This document shows positions 46,221 through 55,071 of a DNA stretch of 64,000 nucleotides, in pieces (position 1 is the first letter of the stretch; every line of letters begins with the position of its first letter). The notes below the pieces were generated by a model. That model made no database searches and was not told the DNA's origin. It worked only from the letters and a program-made list of their open reading frames with translations. Position numbers and translations under genes: made by a program. Source of the stretch: Aquificaceae bacterium (GTDB lineage Bacteria; Aquificota; Aquificia; Aquificales; Aquificaceae); NCBI GenBank assembly GCA_037481935.1, contig JBBFKQ010000003.1:124001-188000 (forward strand). The letters are read 5' to 3'.

Positions 46221-47279
46221 ATGATAAGAATAATAGAACCAAGGTTTTCAGAAGAGGAGAAAAACATAGTTCTTGAGATACTCCAGAGTGGACAGATAAC
46301 CAGAGGTAAGTGGACAGCCCTCTTTCAGGAGGAGTTTGCCAGATATCTGGGTGTAAAGCATGTCTTTACAGTATGCTCTGGAACAGTTGCCCTCTTTGTG
46401 GCACTAAAAGCTCTGGGGGTAGAAGGAGAGAGGGTGGTAGTGCCAGCCATGAGTTTTATGGCAACCATAGATGCGGTCTACCTCGCAGGTGGCGTGCCTG
46501 TGGTGGTGGACGTGGACCAGCACTACACTATGGACCCAAACCAGCTTGAGGATGCGGTAAAGAGATACAGACCAAAGGTGGTAGTGCCCGTGCACCTTTA
46601 TGGGCAGACCGCAGACATGGACGCCATAATGCAGCTCTCAGAAAGGTATGGCTTTTATGTGTTGGAGGACTCCGCTCAGGCACACGGTGCCATGTGGAAG
46701 GGCAAAAAGGCGGGCTCTCTGGGGCATATATCAGCCTTTAGCTTCTATGCCTCCAAAAACCTGCCCATGGGAGAGGGTGGTGCGGTCGCCACCAGCGATG
46801 ACAGGCTCGCCGCTGAAATTAAAAAGTGGATAGACTTTGGAGAGCATCCAGCTTTCAATGTGAGAATTACTGAGTTTCAGGCAGGCGTAGGATACGTGCA
46901 GCTCAGAAAGCTGGATGAAAACAACCAGAGGAGAAGAGAAATAGCCCACAAATACATGCAGTCTCTGAACGGCGCCTTTGTGCACCCTGTCGAAAGAGAG
47001 GGAGCTTACCATATCTATCACCTGTATACCCTGAGGCATCCTCAGAGGGAACAGATAGTGGAAAGGCTCAGGGGAAAGGGCATAGATGCAAGGGTATACT
47101 ACCCTTATCTTCTTCATGAGCTAAGAAATGCAGAGCATCTTCCTACTCCCAACGCAGAGAGGTTCAGGAAAGAGGTTTTTTCCATCCCCGTTCACCCCTA
47201 TCTCTCTGATGAGGAGGTGAACTTTATGGTTGAGATTCTCCTGTCTGAGGTCGGGTTAGCTCCGCACCCCTTATGTTGA
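46221..47279 (+). CDS. DegT/DnrJ/EryC1/StrS-type sugar aminotransferase
   Basis: 352 residues from ATG 46221; an in-frame TTG at 46188 lies inside a hairpin and is less likely. PLP enzyme: VCSGTVALFVAL near 50, EDSAQAHGA near 150, and the PLP lysine in FYASKNLPMGEGGAV (about 178-192). It makes amino sugars for surface glycans or the cap of lipid A-like structures. Its 3' end overlaps the convergent motB by 56 bp, unusually long. Confidence 0.88.
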   Translation: MIRIIEPRFSEEEKNIVLEILQSGQITRGKWTALFQEEFARYLGVKHVFTVCSGTVALFVALKALGVEGERVVVPAMSFMATIDAVYLAGGVPVVVDVDQHYTMDPNQLEDAVKRYRPKVVVPVHLYGQTADMDAIMQLSERYGFYVLEDSAQAHGAMWKGKKAGSLGHISAFSFYASKNLPMGEGGAVATSDDRLAAEIKKWIDFGEHPAFNVRITEFQAGVGYVQLRKLDENNQRRREIAHKYMQSLNGAFVHPVEREGAYHIYHLYTLRHPQREQIVERLRGKGIDARVYYPYLLHELRNAEHLPTPNAERFRKEVFSIPVHPYLSDEEVNFMVEILLSEVGLAPHPLC

Positions 47280-47967
47280 GTATGACGATTTCCACCCTTC
47301 TGTTCTGGGCTCTGCCCTCTGGAGTTGTGTTGGAAGCTATGGGTCTGGTATCAGCATAACCCGAAGCCTTTAATCTCTCAGGGTTTACACCCTTTGCTAT
47401 AAAATACCTAACTATGGAACCAGCCCTTGCAGTAGAAAGCTCCCAGTTGGAGGGAAACCTCTCCGTTGATATGGGTATGTTATCCGTATGCCCCTCCACT
47501 TCCACAGGATTTGGAAGGTCTTTGACTATCTCATACAGTCTGTCAAGAATAGGTCTCATCTCCGGCTTTATGTCTGCGCTTCCCGGTTCAAAGAGAAGCT
47601 TCTCCTGAAGAATAAGCCTTATACCTATGGCCTCGTAGGCTATTTTTAATTCCCCTTCAAGACCCATCTTTTTCAGCATTTCCTGAAGCTCCTGAAGCTG
47701 CCTCTGCAGTCTTCTTCCCTTTTCTGTGGGTTCAGCTCTTTTTAGCACTGGCTCTGGGAGTATCTGCCTTGGCAAAGTTTCCTGAAAGGGGACAAGCCTC
47801 ATACCGAAGGCTTTTGCAAAAGCCTGAGCATATTCAAGCGCCGCCTGCTTGCCCGCCTGAGCCATGGCAAAGAGGGCTATGAAAAGACACAGAAGCAGCG
47901 TGAGAAAGTCTGCATATGGTATTGCCCATTTCTCTGAAACTTCCTCGGGGCACTTTTTCTTCTTCAT
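47224..47967 (-). CDS. motB: Flagellar motor stator protein MotB
   Basis: 247 residues. One N-terminal transmembrane helix with the proton-binding D20 in AIPYADFLTLLL, a plug/linker, and a C-terminal OmpA-like peptidoglycan-binding domain (about 120-235) with VEGHTDNIPI and NRRVEIVI. The start overlaps the motA stop by one base. Co-transcribed with motA. Confidence 0.93.
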   Translation of the reverse strand: MKKKKCPEEVSEKWAIPYADFLTLLLCLFIALFAMAQAGKQAALEYAQAFAKAFGMRLVPFQETLPRQILPEPVLKRAEPTEKGRRLQRQLQELQEMLKKMGLEGELKIAYEAIGIRLILQEKLLFEPGSADIKPEMRPILDRLYEIVKDLPNPVEVEGHTDNIPISTERFPSNWELSTARAGSIVRYFIAKGVNPERLKASGYADTRPIASNTTPEGRAQNRRVEIVILNIRGAELTRPQTGESQP

Positions 47968-48713
47968 TATTTGACCTCAACGTAAGAGCTGAGCCTTTCT
48001 TCTATAAGCCTGGGATTTTCGCCCCTCACCATCATCCTGCAGGCATCCAGTATCATATACATTCTGAGCGTCTCCTCTTTTGACTTTATCTTAATCTTCT
48101 TGGAGAGCGGACCAAAAACGAGATAGGAAAAGGTTATCCCGTAAACGGTTGCCACAAAAGCGGCAGATATTCCCGCAGCAAGCTCCTGAGCGTTGTCAAG
48201 GCTCTTGAGGGCTTTCATCAATCCGAAGACGGCTCCCACAAGACCAAAGGTGGGTGCACTTTCCGCAGAGTTCTTCCAGTATTCCACCGCTATTTCAAAG
48301 TCCTCTTCCTTCTTTGCTATCTCCGCTTCTAAGCTCTCCACGAGCACGTTTTCATCCACACCGAGAACCATAAGGTCTATTGCTCTCCTGAGAAAGGGGT
48401 CCTCTATCTCCTCCGCCCTGGTTTCAAGGGCAAGCATACCCTCTTTTCTCACGATGTTTGCTAGCTCAACAAGCTGAGCTTTGGTCTCAAGAGCTTCATT
48501 CCCACCACCCTTAAAGGCTATTTTAAGGCCTTCTATGATAAGAGAAAACTTTGCTATGGGCATGGTTACAAGGCTTGCAAAAAGAGTGGTTGGAACCACT
48601 ATAACAAAGGCAGCCGGCTGTATGAGAAACAGAATGCTCGCACCCTTGAGAACTGCACCTATGAGAAGAGCCACCAGTCCCCCCACAATGCCTATAACTG
48701 TAAGAAGGTCCAT
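47967..48713 (-). CDS. motA: Flagellar motor stator protein MotA
   Basis: 248 residues with four transmembrane helices (about 2-22, 30-50, 150-172, 182-205) and the cytoplasmic loop between helices 2 and 3. Typical segments: VVPTTLFASLVTMP and SAPTFGLVGAVFGLM. With MotB it forms the ion channel driving rotation. Its ATG is 42 bp from trpS in divergent orientation. Confidence 0.93.
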   Translation of the reverse strand: MDLLTVIGIVGGLVALLIGAVLKGASILFLIQPAAFVIVVPTTLFASLVTMPIAKFSLIIEGLKIAFKGGGNEALETKAQLVELANIVRKEGMLALETRAEEIEDPFLRRAIDLMVLGVDENVLVESLEAEIAKKEEDFEIAVEYWKNSAESAPTFGLVGAVFGLMKALKSLDNAQELAAGISAAFVATVYGITFSYLVFGPLSKKIKIKSKEETLRMYMILDACRMMVRGENPRLIEERLSSYVEVK

Positions 48714-48755
48714 GGTAGATATTATAATCGTCAGCTGTGTTTTAATATTTAGACC
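48714..48755. promoter_or_regulatory. Divergent promoter between motA and trpS
   Basis: 42 bp with a palindromic ATTATAAT (48721-48728) that supplies a TATAAT on each strand. For motA it ends about 7 bp from the ATG (very short leader); for trpS a further TTTAATATTTAG lies nearer the start. Confidence 0.45.
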
Positions 48756-49940
48756 ATGAGAGTTCTCAGCGGTATGAGACCTACGGGAAAACTACACCTT
48801 GGACATTACTTTGGCGTCATAAAAAACTGGGTAAGGCTTCAGGAAGAGTATGAAACCCTCTACATGGTGGCAGACTGGCATGCCCTTACCACAGGCTACA
48901 AAAGGGTGGGGGAGATACCCCAGAATGTGGAAGAGATGCTCATAGACTGGCTTGCTCTGGGCATTGACCCGCAAAAAAGCGTCATATTTCAGCAATCAAA
49001 GGTAAAGGAGCACGCTGAGCTTTTTCTCATATTCTCAATGATAACCCCCAAAAGCTGGCTTGAGTGGAACCCCACCTACAAGGATACAAAGTATAATCTT
49101 CTGAGGATTGCAGACCTCAGTCTCATGTTCAAGGGTGGTCTGAGAGACCATATAAAGACCTTTGTCGCTAAACTACCCTACAGGGTTGAAGACTTTGAAG
49201 CCCTCGAGGAACTCCTCCTTGATACTCTGTCTGACGCACTTATCGGTGCACTCTTTGAAGGATATCTGGATAAGGAAATGCTCAAGGAACTCAACGTCTC
49301 AAAGAGGGATTTTTATGACACAGATACCTATGGCTTCCTGGGCTATCCAGTGCTTCAGGCGGTGGACATACTCATATACAAGGCTCAGGCGGTTCCCGTG
49401 GGAGAAGACCAGCTACCCCACATAGAGCTATCAAGGGAGATAGCAAGAAGGTTCAACAACCTCTATGGAGAAACTTTCCCGGAGCCTCAGGCTATGCTCA
49501 CAGAGACTCCAAAACTTCCCGGAACCGACGGGAGGAAGATGAGCAAATCCTACGGCAACGCCATATACTTCGCAGACAGCGAGGAAGAGGTGAAAAGGAA
49601 GGTTATGAGCTTTTACACAGACCCCCAGAAGCTCAGAAAGGGAGACCCGGGAAGACCAGAGATATGCCCCGTCTTTTTCTACCACAAAATATTTTCCCCA
49701 TCGGAAAGAGTTGAGGAGGTGGAGAGAGACTGCAGAAGTGGCAAGCTTGGCTGTGTGGACTGTAAGAAAATGATGCTGGAGGGACTGGAAAGCTTTTTAA
49801 AGCCTATGAGAGAAAGAAGGGAAGAGGTGGCCAGAGACAGGGAGTTTCTCAGGAAAGTGCTTGAAGAGGGTTCCGAGAGGGCAAGGAAAACGGCTTCAGA
49901 AACTATGGAAGAAGTAAGAAGAAAAATAAAAGTGGGATGA
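48756..49940 (+). CDS. trpS: Tryptophanyl-tRNA synthetase
   Basis: Class Ic synthetase. 394 residues, about 60 longer than many bacterial TrpRS, the extra length lying in the middle (about 115-165) and C terminus. MRPTGKLHLGHYFG (7-20) holds the HIGH-type motif and DGRKMSKSYGNAI (about 256-268) the KMSKS loop. AAPRPLQ-type tRNA contacts cannot be judged. The stop overlaps the PHP gene by 4 bp. Confidence 0.96.
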   Translation: MRVLSGMRPTGKLHLGHYFGVIKNWVRLQEEYETLYMVADWHALTTGYKRVGEIPQNVEEMLIDWLALGIDPQKSVIFQQSKVKEHAELFLIFSMITPKSWLEWNPTYKDTKYNLLRIADLSLMFKGGLRDHIKTFVAKLPYRVEDFEALEELLLDTLSDALIGALFEGYLDKEMLKELNVSKRDFYDTDTYGFLGYPVLQAVDILIYKAQAVPVGEDQLPHIELSREIARRFNNLYGETFPEPQAMLTETPKLPGTDGRKMSKSYGNAIYFADSEEEVKRKVMSFYTDPQKLRKGDPGRPEICPVFFYHKIFSPSERVEEVERDCRSGKLGCVDCKKMMLEGLESFLKPMRERREEVARDREFLRKVLEEGSERARKTASETMEEVRRKIKVG

Positions 49941-50986
49941 CCTACTTACTTCTTGCCATCTTCTTTTTTTTACTTTACTTACTTGTGGCTGAGCTGTATC
50001 CTGTAAGGTTTTTAAGGGCAAAAAGCGTAAAAAAAAGTCCGTCAAAACTGCCCCCATTGTACATATACTCCTTTGAGCTGCATATCCACACGCAGTTTTC
50101 CTACGATTCTCTGGGCAAGCCGGAGGACCTGATAAGGTCTTCGAAAGAGGAGGACATAGACTTCCTAATAGTCACAGACCATGACAGGGATGATATAAGG
50201 CACTTTGCTGGCGAGAAAATTCTGGCGGGAAAAGAAGTAAAGCTCACAGACGAGAAGGGAAATATCATGGGGGACCTTCTTGAAGCTGGAAATGTAAGAG
50301 TTGTAGCCCATCCTTTCAAGGAAAAATACAGATGGCGCCTTCCACTTCCCGAAGACTACCTCTTTGAAATAATAGACCTTAAAGATGCGCTACTTGAAAG
50401 AAAACTTCTTCTTTTATTCCTTATCCCTTACCTTTTCATAGCTGGACTCTTCTCCATAAGGTTTTCCATTTCAGCTCTGAAAAGGCTCGTAGATATAAGA
50501 AAATACGCCCTGCTCTATCTCAACATGGGAATCAACAATCCGGTGGTTGCAGGACTTGACCATCATGTGAAGGTATACGTAAGGGAAGTGGGCGTGAGAT
50601 TTCTGTTTCCAGACTACAGGCATAGCTTTAGAGTTCTGCGCAACTTTCTCATAACGGACAGAAAGGTCAGGGACTCAGAGGACTTCCTCAGAGAATTGCA
50701 GAGGGGTAGCATCCTCATATCCTTCAGTAAAAAGCCGACCCTTTTCTGGAAAGAGGGCTCAGTGCTTAAGGTTTTACCCCCTGTGCAGTGTATCCTCTAC
50801 AGGCTAAAGGAGAAGGGAGAGGAGCTTTACACAGGGTCTTACTTTGAACTATCGCAATGTTCTGGAAGAACTCTCTTACTGGGATATACTTATAAATTCA
50901 GAGTATGGAACTTTTACTTTGGGCTTACACCTCTTTTTCTATTTACCTGCAAGGAGGAAAAGTATGGAAGAGATGCCACTTCCTGA
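49937..50986 (+). CDS. Membrane-anchored PHP-domain protein
   Basis: 349 residues. A hydrophobic anchor (about 2-22), a PHP metal-dependent hydrolase core with ELHIHTQFSYDSLG (about 47-60), VTDHDRDD and VVAHP, and a second pair of hydrophobic helices (about 155-175) followed by GLDHHVK. Substrate unknown (phosphoesterase or DNA). Its 3' end overlaps the next small gene by 23 bp. Confidence 0.8.
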   Translation: MTYLLLAIFFFLLYLLVAELYPVRFLRAKSVKKSPSKLPPLYIYSFELHIHTQFSYDSLGKPEDLIRSSKEEDIDFLIVTDHDRDDIRHFAGEKILAGKEVKLTDEKGNIMGDLLEAGNVRVVAHPFKEKYRWRLPLPEDYLFEIIDLKDALLERKLLLLFLIPYLFIAGLFSIRFSISALKRLVDIRKYALLYLNMGINNPVVAGLDHHVKVYVREVGVRFLFPDYRHSFRVLRNFLITDRKVRDSEDFLRELQRGSILISFSKKPTLFWKEGSVLKVLPPVQCILYRLKEKGEELYTGSYFELSQCSGRTLLLGYTYKFRVWNFYFGLTPLFLFTCKEEKYGRDATS

Positions 50987-51194
50987 GGAGATAAAGGAAA
51001 AGATACTTGAGAGGGTTTCAAACAGGGCACTCGCCCTGAGAGCCTTTGAATACATAAAGCTGGTAAGAAGAGAAGATGGCACCCTCTGGGTAAAGGAGGA
51101 ATTTGAAGATACAAACAACCACGCCCTGTGGTTTATGGTGCTCGCGTGTGTAAACTATGCCCAGAGGCTCATAAGAGGGGAGGAGCTGGACTGA
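50964..51194 (+). CDS. Small hypothetical protein
   Basis: 76 residues from ATG 50964, chosen for the strong AAGGAGG upstream; the ORF can be read 40 codons earlier, but that part overlaps the PHP gene. Acidic helical protein (..LPEEIKEKILERVSNRALALRAFEYI..). Its TGA is overlapped by the ATG of the PTPS-family gene (TGATG). Function unknown. Confidence 0.65.
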   Translation: MEEMPLPEEIKEKILERVSNRALALRAFEYIKLVRREDGTLWVKEEFEDTNNHALWFMVLACVNYAQRLIRGEELD

Positions 51195-51541
51195 TGCCCT
51201 GGAATGTGATAGTAAAGAAAAAATTTAACTGGGCACATTTCCTTACAGACTACCACGGCGCTCCAGAGCCCATTCATGGACACACCTGGACTGTAGAGGT
51301 TCATATAAGGGCGGACAGCGTAGATGCGGGTGGTATGGGCTATGACTTTCTGGAGATAGACAGTTTTCTGAGGGAGCTCCTGCCCGATTACAGGCTTCTG
51401 AATGAGCTGGTGGATTTCTCACCAAGTGCAGAGAACATGGCAAGGTGGATTTACCAGAAGGTGAAGGAGAGATACCCCACAGTCTCAAGGATAATCGTGT
51501 GGGAGAAGGAAGACTGTGGGGCGGAATACTGGGAGGATTAA
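51194..51541 (+). CDS. 6-pyruvoyltetrahydropterin synthase-family protein (QueD/PTPS-III-like)
   Basis: 115 residues from ATG 51194 overlapping the previous stop; GAGGGGAGGAG lies upstream. The zinc histidines are H15, H28 and H30 (NWAHFL..PIHGHTW). QueD has Cys four residues before the HGH motif; here that place is P24 and Glu25 sits at -3, as in folate-type PTPS-III enzymes. It may thus make 6-hydroxymethyl-dihydropterin (replacing FolB, ahead of folP at 61025) rather than preQ0 precursor. This is an inference from one motif. Confidence 0.78.
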   Translation: MPWNVIVKKKFNWAHFLTDYHGAPEPIHGHTWTVEVHIRADSVDAGGMGYDFLEIDSFLRELLPDYRLLNELVDFSPSAENMARWIYQKVKERYPTVSRIIVWEKEDCGAEYWED

Positions 51542-51993
51542 CAGCTGACACAGTTAGCCTGCTTTGCCTCCCTTGCCTTCTTTGCCATCTCAGGGTCGTA
51601 GGCTTTGCCTTGCCAGAGCATCTGATAGACCACCTCGTGTGTGCTCTCTGCAAGCTCCGTTAGCTCTTTAAAGAGCCTGTTGAAGCCCTCGCTCCTATGA
51701 GATTCCTCGTGGTCTTCCAGAGACCTCCAGAAGGTAATTATGAGCACTTCTCTTTCCTTCAGCGGATGCTCTGTAGTCTGACCTGCTGTGGATCCCTCAA
51801 GGGATACACCACCCGTATTCAGTGCAACAAAGCCTCCATAGAAGCCCGTGTCGGAGTGGTAAGTTTTCACATGCTCGCAGAGGTATGCCACCCTTTCAGC
51901 CACATCGTCAATGGTGACACCCTCCTTTAGCACCACGTAGTTTATGTTAACTATGGCATCCTCTGGAACGTCTACTATGTAGTTTCCATACAT
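51538..51993 (-). CDS. Short sulfur oxygenase reductase-like protein
   Basis: 151 residues. The segment FWRSLEDHEESHR (88-100) followed by LF (107-108) and HEVVY (119-123) resembles the iron site of sulfur oxygenase reductase (SOR), where His86, His90 and Glu114 bind non-haem iron and Cys31 is catalytic; here H95, H99, E120 and C39 are the counterparts. Full SOR is about 310 residues, so this would be a single half. The C terminus adds CVSC (148-151). The strong AGGAGGTG gives a clear start at ATG 51993. The fold alone also fits antibiotic-monooxygenase-type proteins; family call tentative. Confidence 0.55.
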   Translation of the reverse strand: MYGNYIVDVPEDAIVNINYVVLKEGVTIDDVAERVAYLCEHVKTYHSDTGFYGGFVALNTGGVSLEGSTAGQTTEHPLKEREVLIITFWRSLEDHEESHRSEGFNRLFKELTELAESTHEVVYQMLWQGKAYDPEMAKKAREAKQANCVSC

Positions 51994-52072
51994 GGTTGCA
52001 CCTCCTGCAAGTTTTTTAACGATTTTCTAATATAATAAAATCCTTAAAAGAGTGCTATGCGTTAAATCATAA

Positions 52073-52089
52073 ATACTGACATTCAGTAT
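52073..52089 (-). terminator. Weak terminator-like hairpin at the alcohol dehydrogenase stop
   Basis: ATACTGA (52073-52079) / TCAGTAT (52083-52089) with a 3-base loop, spanning the TGA stop of the leftward dehydrogenase, followed on the minus strand by TTATGATTT. Confidence 0.35.
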
Positions 52090-53243
52090 CCTTCGTATGC
52101 CCGCTCATAGAGCCTGTAGACATCCTCAAGGGATGGCTCTACCGGGTTTATTCCAAAGAGTCCCCTTGAGAGCATATAGACATCCTCCGTAAGTCTGTCC
52201 AGTTTTTCCCTCTCCACTCCAAGGTCTTTGAGGCTCACCCTCAGTCCCACCCTATGCAGAAAGTCCTCAAGGGCTTTTACTGCCATGTGGGGCTCTGCAG
52301 GATAGCCCATAAGCTCTGCAAAGAGGGCATACTTCTGAGGGCTTCCCCTGTAGTTGAAGTCCGTTACCGCCACAGCAAGGGCTGCAAGGCCTTCAGCATG
52401 GGCTACATGGGGGTAGTGGGCCGAGACGGGATGTTCCATGCCATGTATGAGGGCAACCCTTTTTCTGTCTATGGCAATACCTGCCAGCATGGCCGCATAG
52501 CTCATATAAGACCTTGCCCTGAGGTTGTCTGGCTCTTCCAGGGCTATGGGAAGCCACTCTCTGATAAGTGCTACAGCCCTTATTGCAAGCTCCTCCGCAA
52601 ACTGGTTGGAAAGCCTGTTGGTAAGGGACTCAAGGGCATGCATGAGGGCATCTACGCCTGTAATGGCGGTGAGCTTTCTGTCCATGCTTACCGTAAGGGA
52701 AGGGTCTATTATGGCAGCCCTCGGGTAATTGAGGGAGTGGGAAATTACCAGCTTTTCCTTTCTTATGGGATTGGAAAGGACCGAATACCTGTTTACCTCG
52801 CTACCGGTGCCCGCGGTGGTGGGGATGCATATGACAGGCCTGTTCAGAAAAGGTATGAGCCTTGGACCTTCGGGGTAGTTCACGTAGTCCCATGCGTAGC
52901 CTTCATTGGAGGAGACTATGGATATGGCCTTCGCAGAGTCCAGGCTGCTACCTCCACCAAGACCCACTATGTAGTCTATCTTCTCTCTCACCACAAGCTC
53001 ACTGGCAAGGTTAACCACCTTGTCCGTGGGGTTTGGCTCAATCTGGTCAAAGAGGAGGACCTCCTCTGCACCGCTTCTTTTCAGAGAATCAACGACCCTC
53101 TGAAGGGCTCCACTTTCCCTTGTGCTTCTTTTACCCGTGACCACAAGAGCCCTGTAGCCAAAGCGCCTGCCCACCTCCCCAACCTTTTCTAAAGTGCCCG
53201 TGCCAAATATTACCTCAACAGGGAGATAAAACTCAAAGTTCAT
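52083..53243 (-). CDS. Iron-containing alcohol dehydrogenase
   Basis: 386 residues of the group III ADH family. NAD-binding loop GLGGGSSLDSAKAI (about 94-107), TTAGTGSEVNRYSV (about 141) and metal ligands in ALMHALESL, LIHGMEHPVSAHYPHVAHAEG (split; His-rich at about 265-285). Acts on alcohols/aldehydes with NAD(P). ATG 53243 overlaps the dksA stop by 4 bp. The natural substrate is unknown. Confidence 0.92.
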   Translation of the reverse strand: MNFEFYLPVEVIFGTGTLEKVGEVGRRFGYRALVVTGKRSTRESGALQRVVDSLKRSGAEEVLLFDQIEPNPTDKVVNLASELVVREKIDYIVGLGGGSSLDSAKAISIVSSNEGYAWDYVNYPEGPRLIPFLNRPVICIPTTAGTGSEVNRYSVLSNPIRKEKLVISHSLNYPRAAIIDPSLTVSMDRKLTAITGVDALMHALESLTNRLSNQFAEELAIRAVALIREWLPIALEEPDNLRARSYMSYAAMLAGIAIDRKRVALIHGMEHPVSAHYPHVAHAEGLAALAVAVTDFNYRGSPQKYALFAELMGYPAEPHMAVKALEDFLHRVGLRVSLKDLGVEREKLDRLTEDVYMLSRGLFGINPVEPSLEDVYRLYERAYEGY

Positions 53244-53683
53244 GCCTCTGTTATGTCTTCCCTCTGGAGCTCAACCTCTTCCGGTATGGTTGCCTCAAAG
53301 GTTACTGCAGGATAGGTGGGCACTATGCCCTCTTCCTCTGCCTTTTCTGCACAGTGGGCGTGGTATCTCGTCCAGGGTATTACCATGAGCCTTTCAAAGG
53401 GTATTTCTTCGTTGCAGTATTCACATATACCGTAGGTGCCAGCCTGCATCTTGCCCAGGGCATGGTCAATTTCCTTAATTATGAAAAATTCTCTTGAGGA
53501 GAGGGTATCAAGAAGCTCCTGTGTGTAGGTCATCTGACCTATATCCTCAAGGTCCCTTGGCTCCTTTACCTCCTCCCCAATGCGCGCCTGGGTGTCTTCC
53601 TTCTTCCTGTAGCGTTCAAGAAGCTTCGCCTTCTCCTCAAGCAGCTTGTCTCTCAGAACCTCAAGCTGTTCTCTGCTCAGCAT
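53240..53683 (-). CDS. dksA: DksA/TraR-type zinc finger regulator
   Basis: 147 residues. Coiled-coil N-terminal part (about 5-80) and a zinc finger CEYCNEEIPFERL followed by YHAHC, i.e. C-x2-C...H-x2-C rather than four Cys. Binds RNA polymerase in the secondary channel and mediates ppGpp response. Divergent from the SurA/PpiD gene with 52 bp between starts. Confidence 0.85.
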   Translation of the reverse strand: MLSREQLEVLRDKLLEEKAKLLERYRKKEDTQARIGEEVKEPRDLEDIGQMTYTQELLDTLSSREFFIIKEIDHALGKMQAGTYGICEYCNEEIPFERLMVIPWTRYHAHCAEKAEEEGIVPTYPAVTFEATIPEEVELQREDITEA

Positions 53684-53735
53684 GTCAGCCCTCCTAAAAG
53701 GAATTCAGAATAATATATGCTAAAATTTTCTCCCG

Positions 53736-55070
53736 ATGTATTCCCTTCTTCACAGATACAAAAGTATAACAGTAGCCATTATAGCAGTTGCAACAGGGGG
53801 TTTTTTTCTGTGGCTGTTCTTTGCAGGAGGTGTGAGTGATATAACTTCACCCTCAAAGAGATGTGTGGTGGAGGTAGGCTCAGGCTGTGTAACTCTAAAG
53901 GATTACAGAAGAGAGCTTCTGAGATTTTCTGAACTTCTGAAAAATCCACAGATGGAAGAGCTTGTCAGAGAGCAGGTGCTGTCAAACCTTACGGCTCAGG
54001 AGCTCCTGTATCAGAAGGCAAAGAGCCTTTCCTTCATCGCCAGCGATGAGGAGGTGGTGGAGGTAATAAAGTCTGACCCATCCTTTCAGGAGGGTGGTCT
54101 TTTCACCTCATCTAAATACAGGGAGGTGCTGTCAAGGATAGGGCTGACGCCGGAAGAATACGAAGAATACATAAGGAAAGTCCTGAGCATCCAGAAGCTT
54201 CTTAGTTTTTTGAGCAACGGTGTATACCTTTCAGAAAAAGAGCTGGAGATAAACCTGCTTGCGGAAAACACGCTTCTGAGTGGAAGTTTGTATCTTATAA
54301 CTCCTGCAGATGTATCCCAGGGCTACAGCCCTTCAGAGCAGGAAATGCTGGAATACTACCAGAAGAACAGAGAGCTCTTCAAAAGGCCTGAGGGGAAGCT
54401 CATATGGGTATGGAGAGAGAGGGAAAAGGAGAAGGCTCTGTCCATATACAATGAGCTAAAAAAAGGAAAGGAAAGTCAGGGCTATCAGGAATATAGACTG
54501 CCGGAGGACACCCAGAAGATGGGAAGCCTCCTGGAAAAGGAAGCTCAGAAGCTTAGCCCTCAGGAAAGGTTCAGCATCACAAAGGATGGAGAAGATTATG
54601 TGGTCCTGTATCTAAAACAGGTCATTCCCGCAGGGTATGAAGAGTTTGAGAAGGTGAAGGAAAAGGTGAAAGAGAGACTGGTGGAGGAAAAGTCGCAGTC
54701 CATCCTGCTACAGAAGGCACAGGAGGTGGCAAAGGAGCTAAGAGAGGGGAAAAAGCCCGCTGTGAGGGCTCTGAACTTCTCTGACACGCCAGCCATGCAA
54801 CTCAATGCAGTGGTCAACATGGACCAGAACAGTCTGGTTCGCATTGTGCTATCTGGGGAAAGGGTCTTTGGTCCCTATCCTCTAAGGCAAGGCTACGGGG
54901 TGCTTCTTGTGGAAAAGAGGAGCAGAAAGGAGCTAAGACCTGAAGAAAGGGAGGAAGTAGTCAGGGACATACTCAGCCTCAAGTCTCAGGCTATGCTCAC
55001 CCAGTATGTGGAACACCTGAAAAAGAACACAAAAATACGCATAAACAAGGAACTGCTTGGAGGTGTATGA
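53736..55070 (+). CDS. SurA/PpiD-like membrane-anchored periplasmic folding protein
   Basis: 444 residues. One N-terminal transmembrane helix (about 12-32) is followed by a SurA_N-like helical chaperone domain (about 50-185, VEVGSGCVTLKDYRRELLRF..) and a parvulin-like region that is reduced; a second part at 285-345 (..GEDYVVLYLKQVIPAGYEEFEKVKEK..) matches the end of PpiC domains. Periplasmic foldase for outer membrane or secreted proteins. Followed with a one-base gap by citryl-CoA lyase. Confidence 0.8.
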   Translation: MYSLLHRYKSITVAIIAVATGGFFLWLFFAGGVSDITSPSKRCVVEVGSGCVTLKDYRRELLRFSELLKNPQMEELVREQVLSNLTAQELLYQKAKSLSFIASDEEVVEVIKSDPSFQEGGLFTSSKYREVLSRIGLTPEEYEEYIRKVLSIQKLLSFLSNGVYLSEKELEINLLAENTLLSGSLYLITPADVSQGYSPSEQEMLEYYQKNRELFKRPEGKLIWVWREREKEKALSIYNELKKGKESQGYQEYRLPEDTQKMGSLLEKEAQKLSPQERFSITKDGEDYVVLYLKQVIPAGYEEFEKVKEKVKERLVEEKSQSILLQKAQEVAKELREGKKPAVRALNFSDTPAMQLNAVVNMDQNSLVRIVLSGERVFGPYPLRQGYGVLLVEKRSRKELRPEEREEVVRDILSLKSQAMLTQYVEHLKKNTKIRINKELLGGV

Positions 55071-55071
55071 A

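Noticed and set aside
52254-53192. 312-aa plus-strand reading opposite the alcohol dehydrogenase
   Set aside because: Shadow of a clear iron-ADH on the other strand; no domain.
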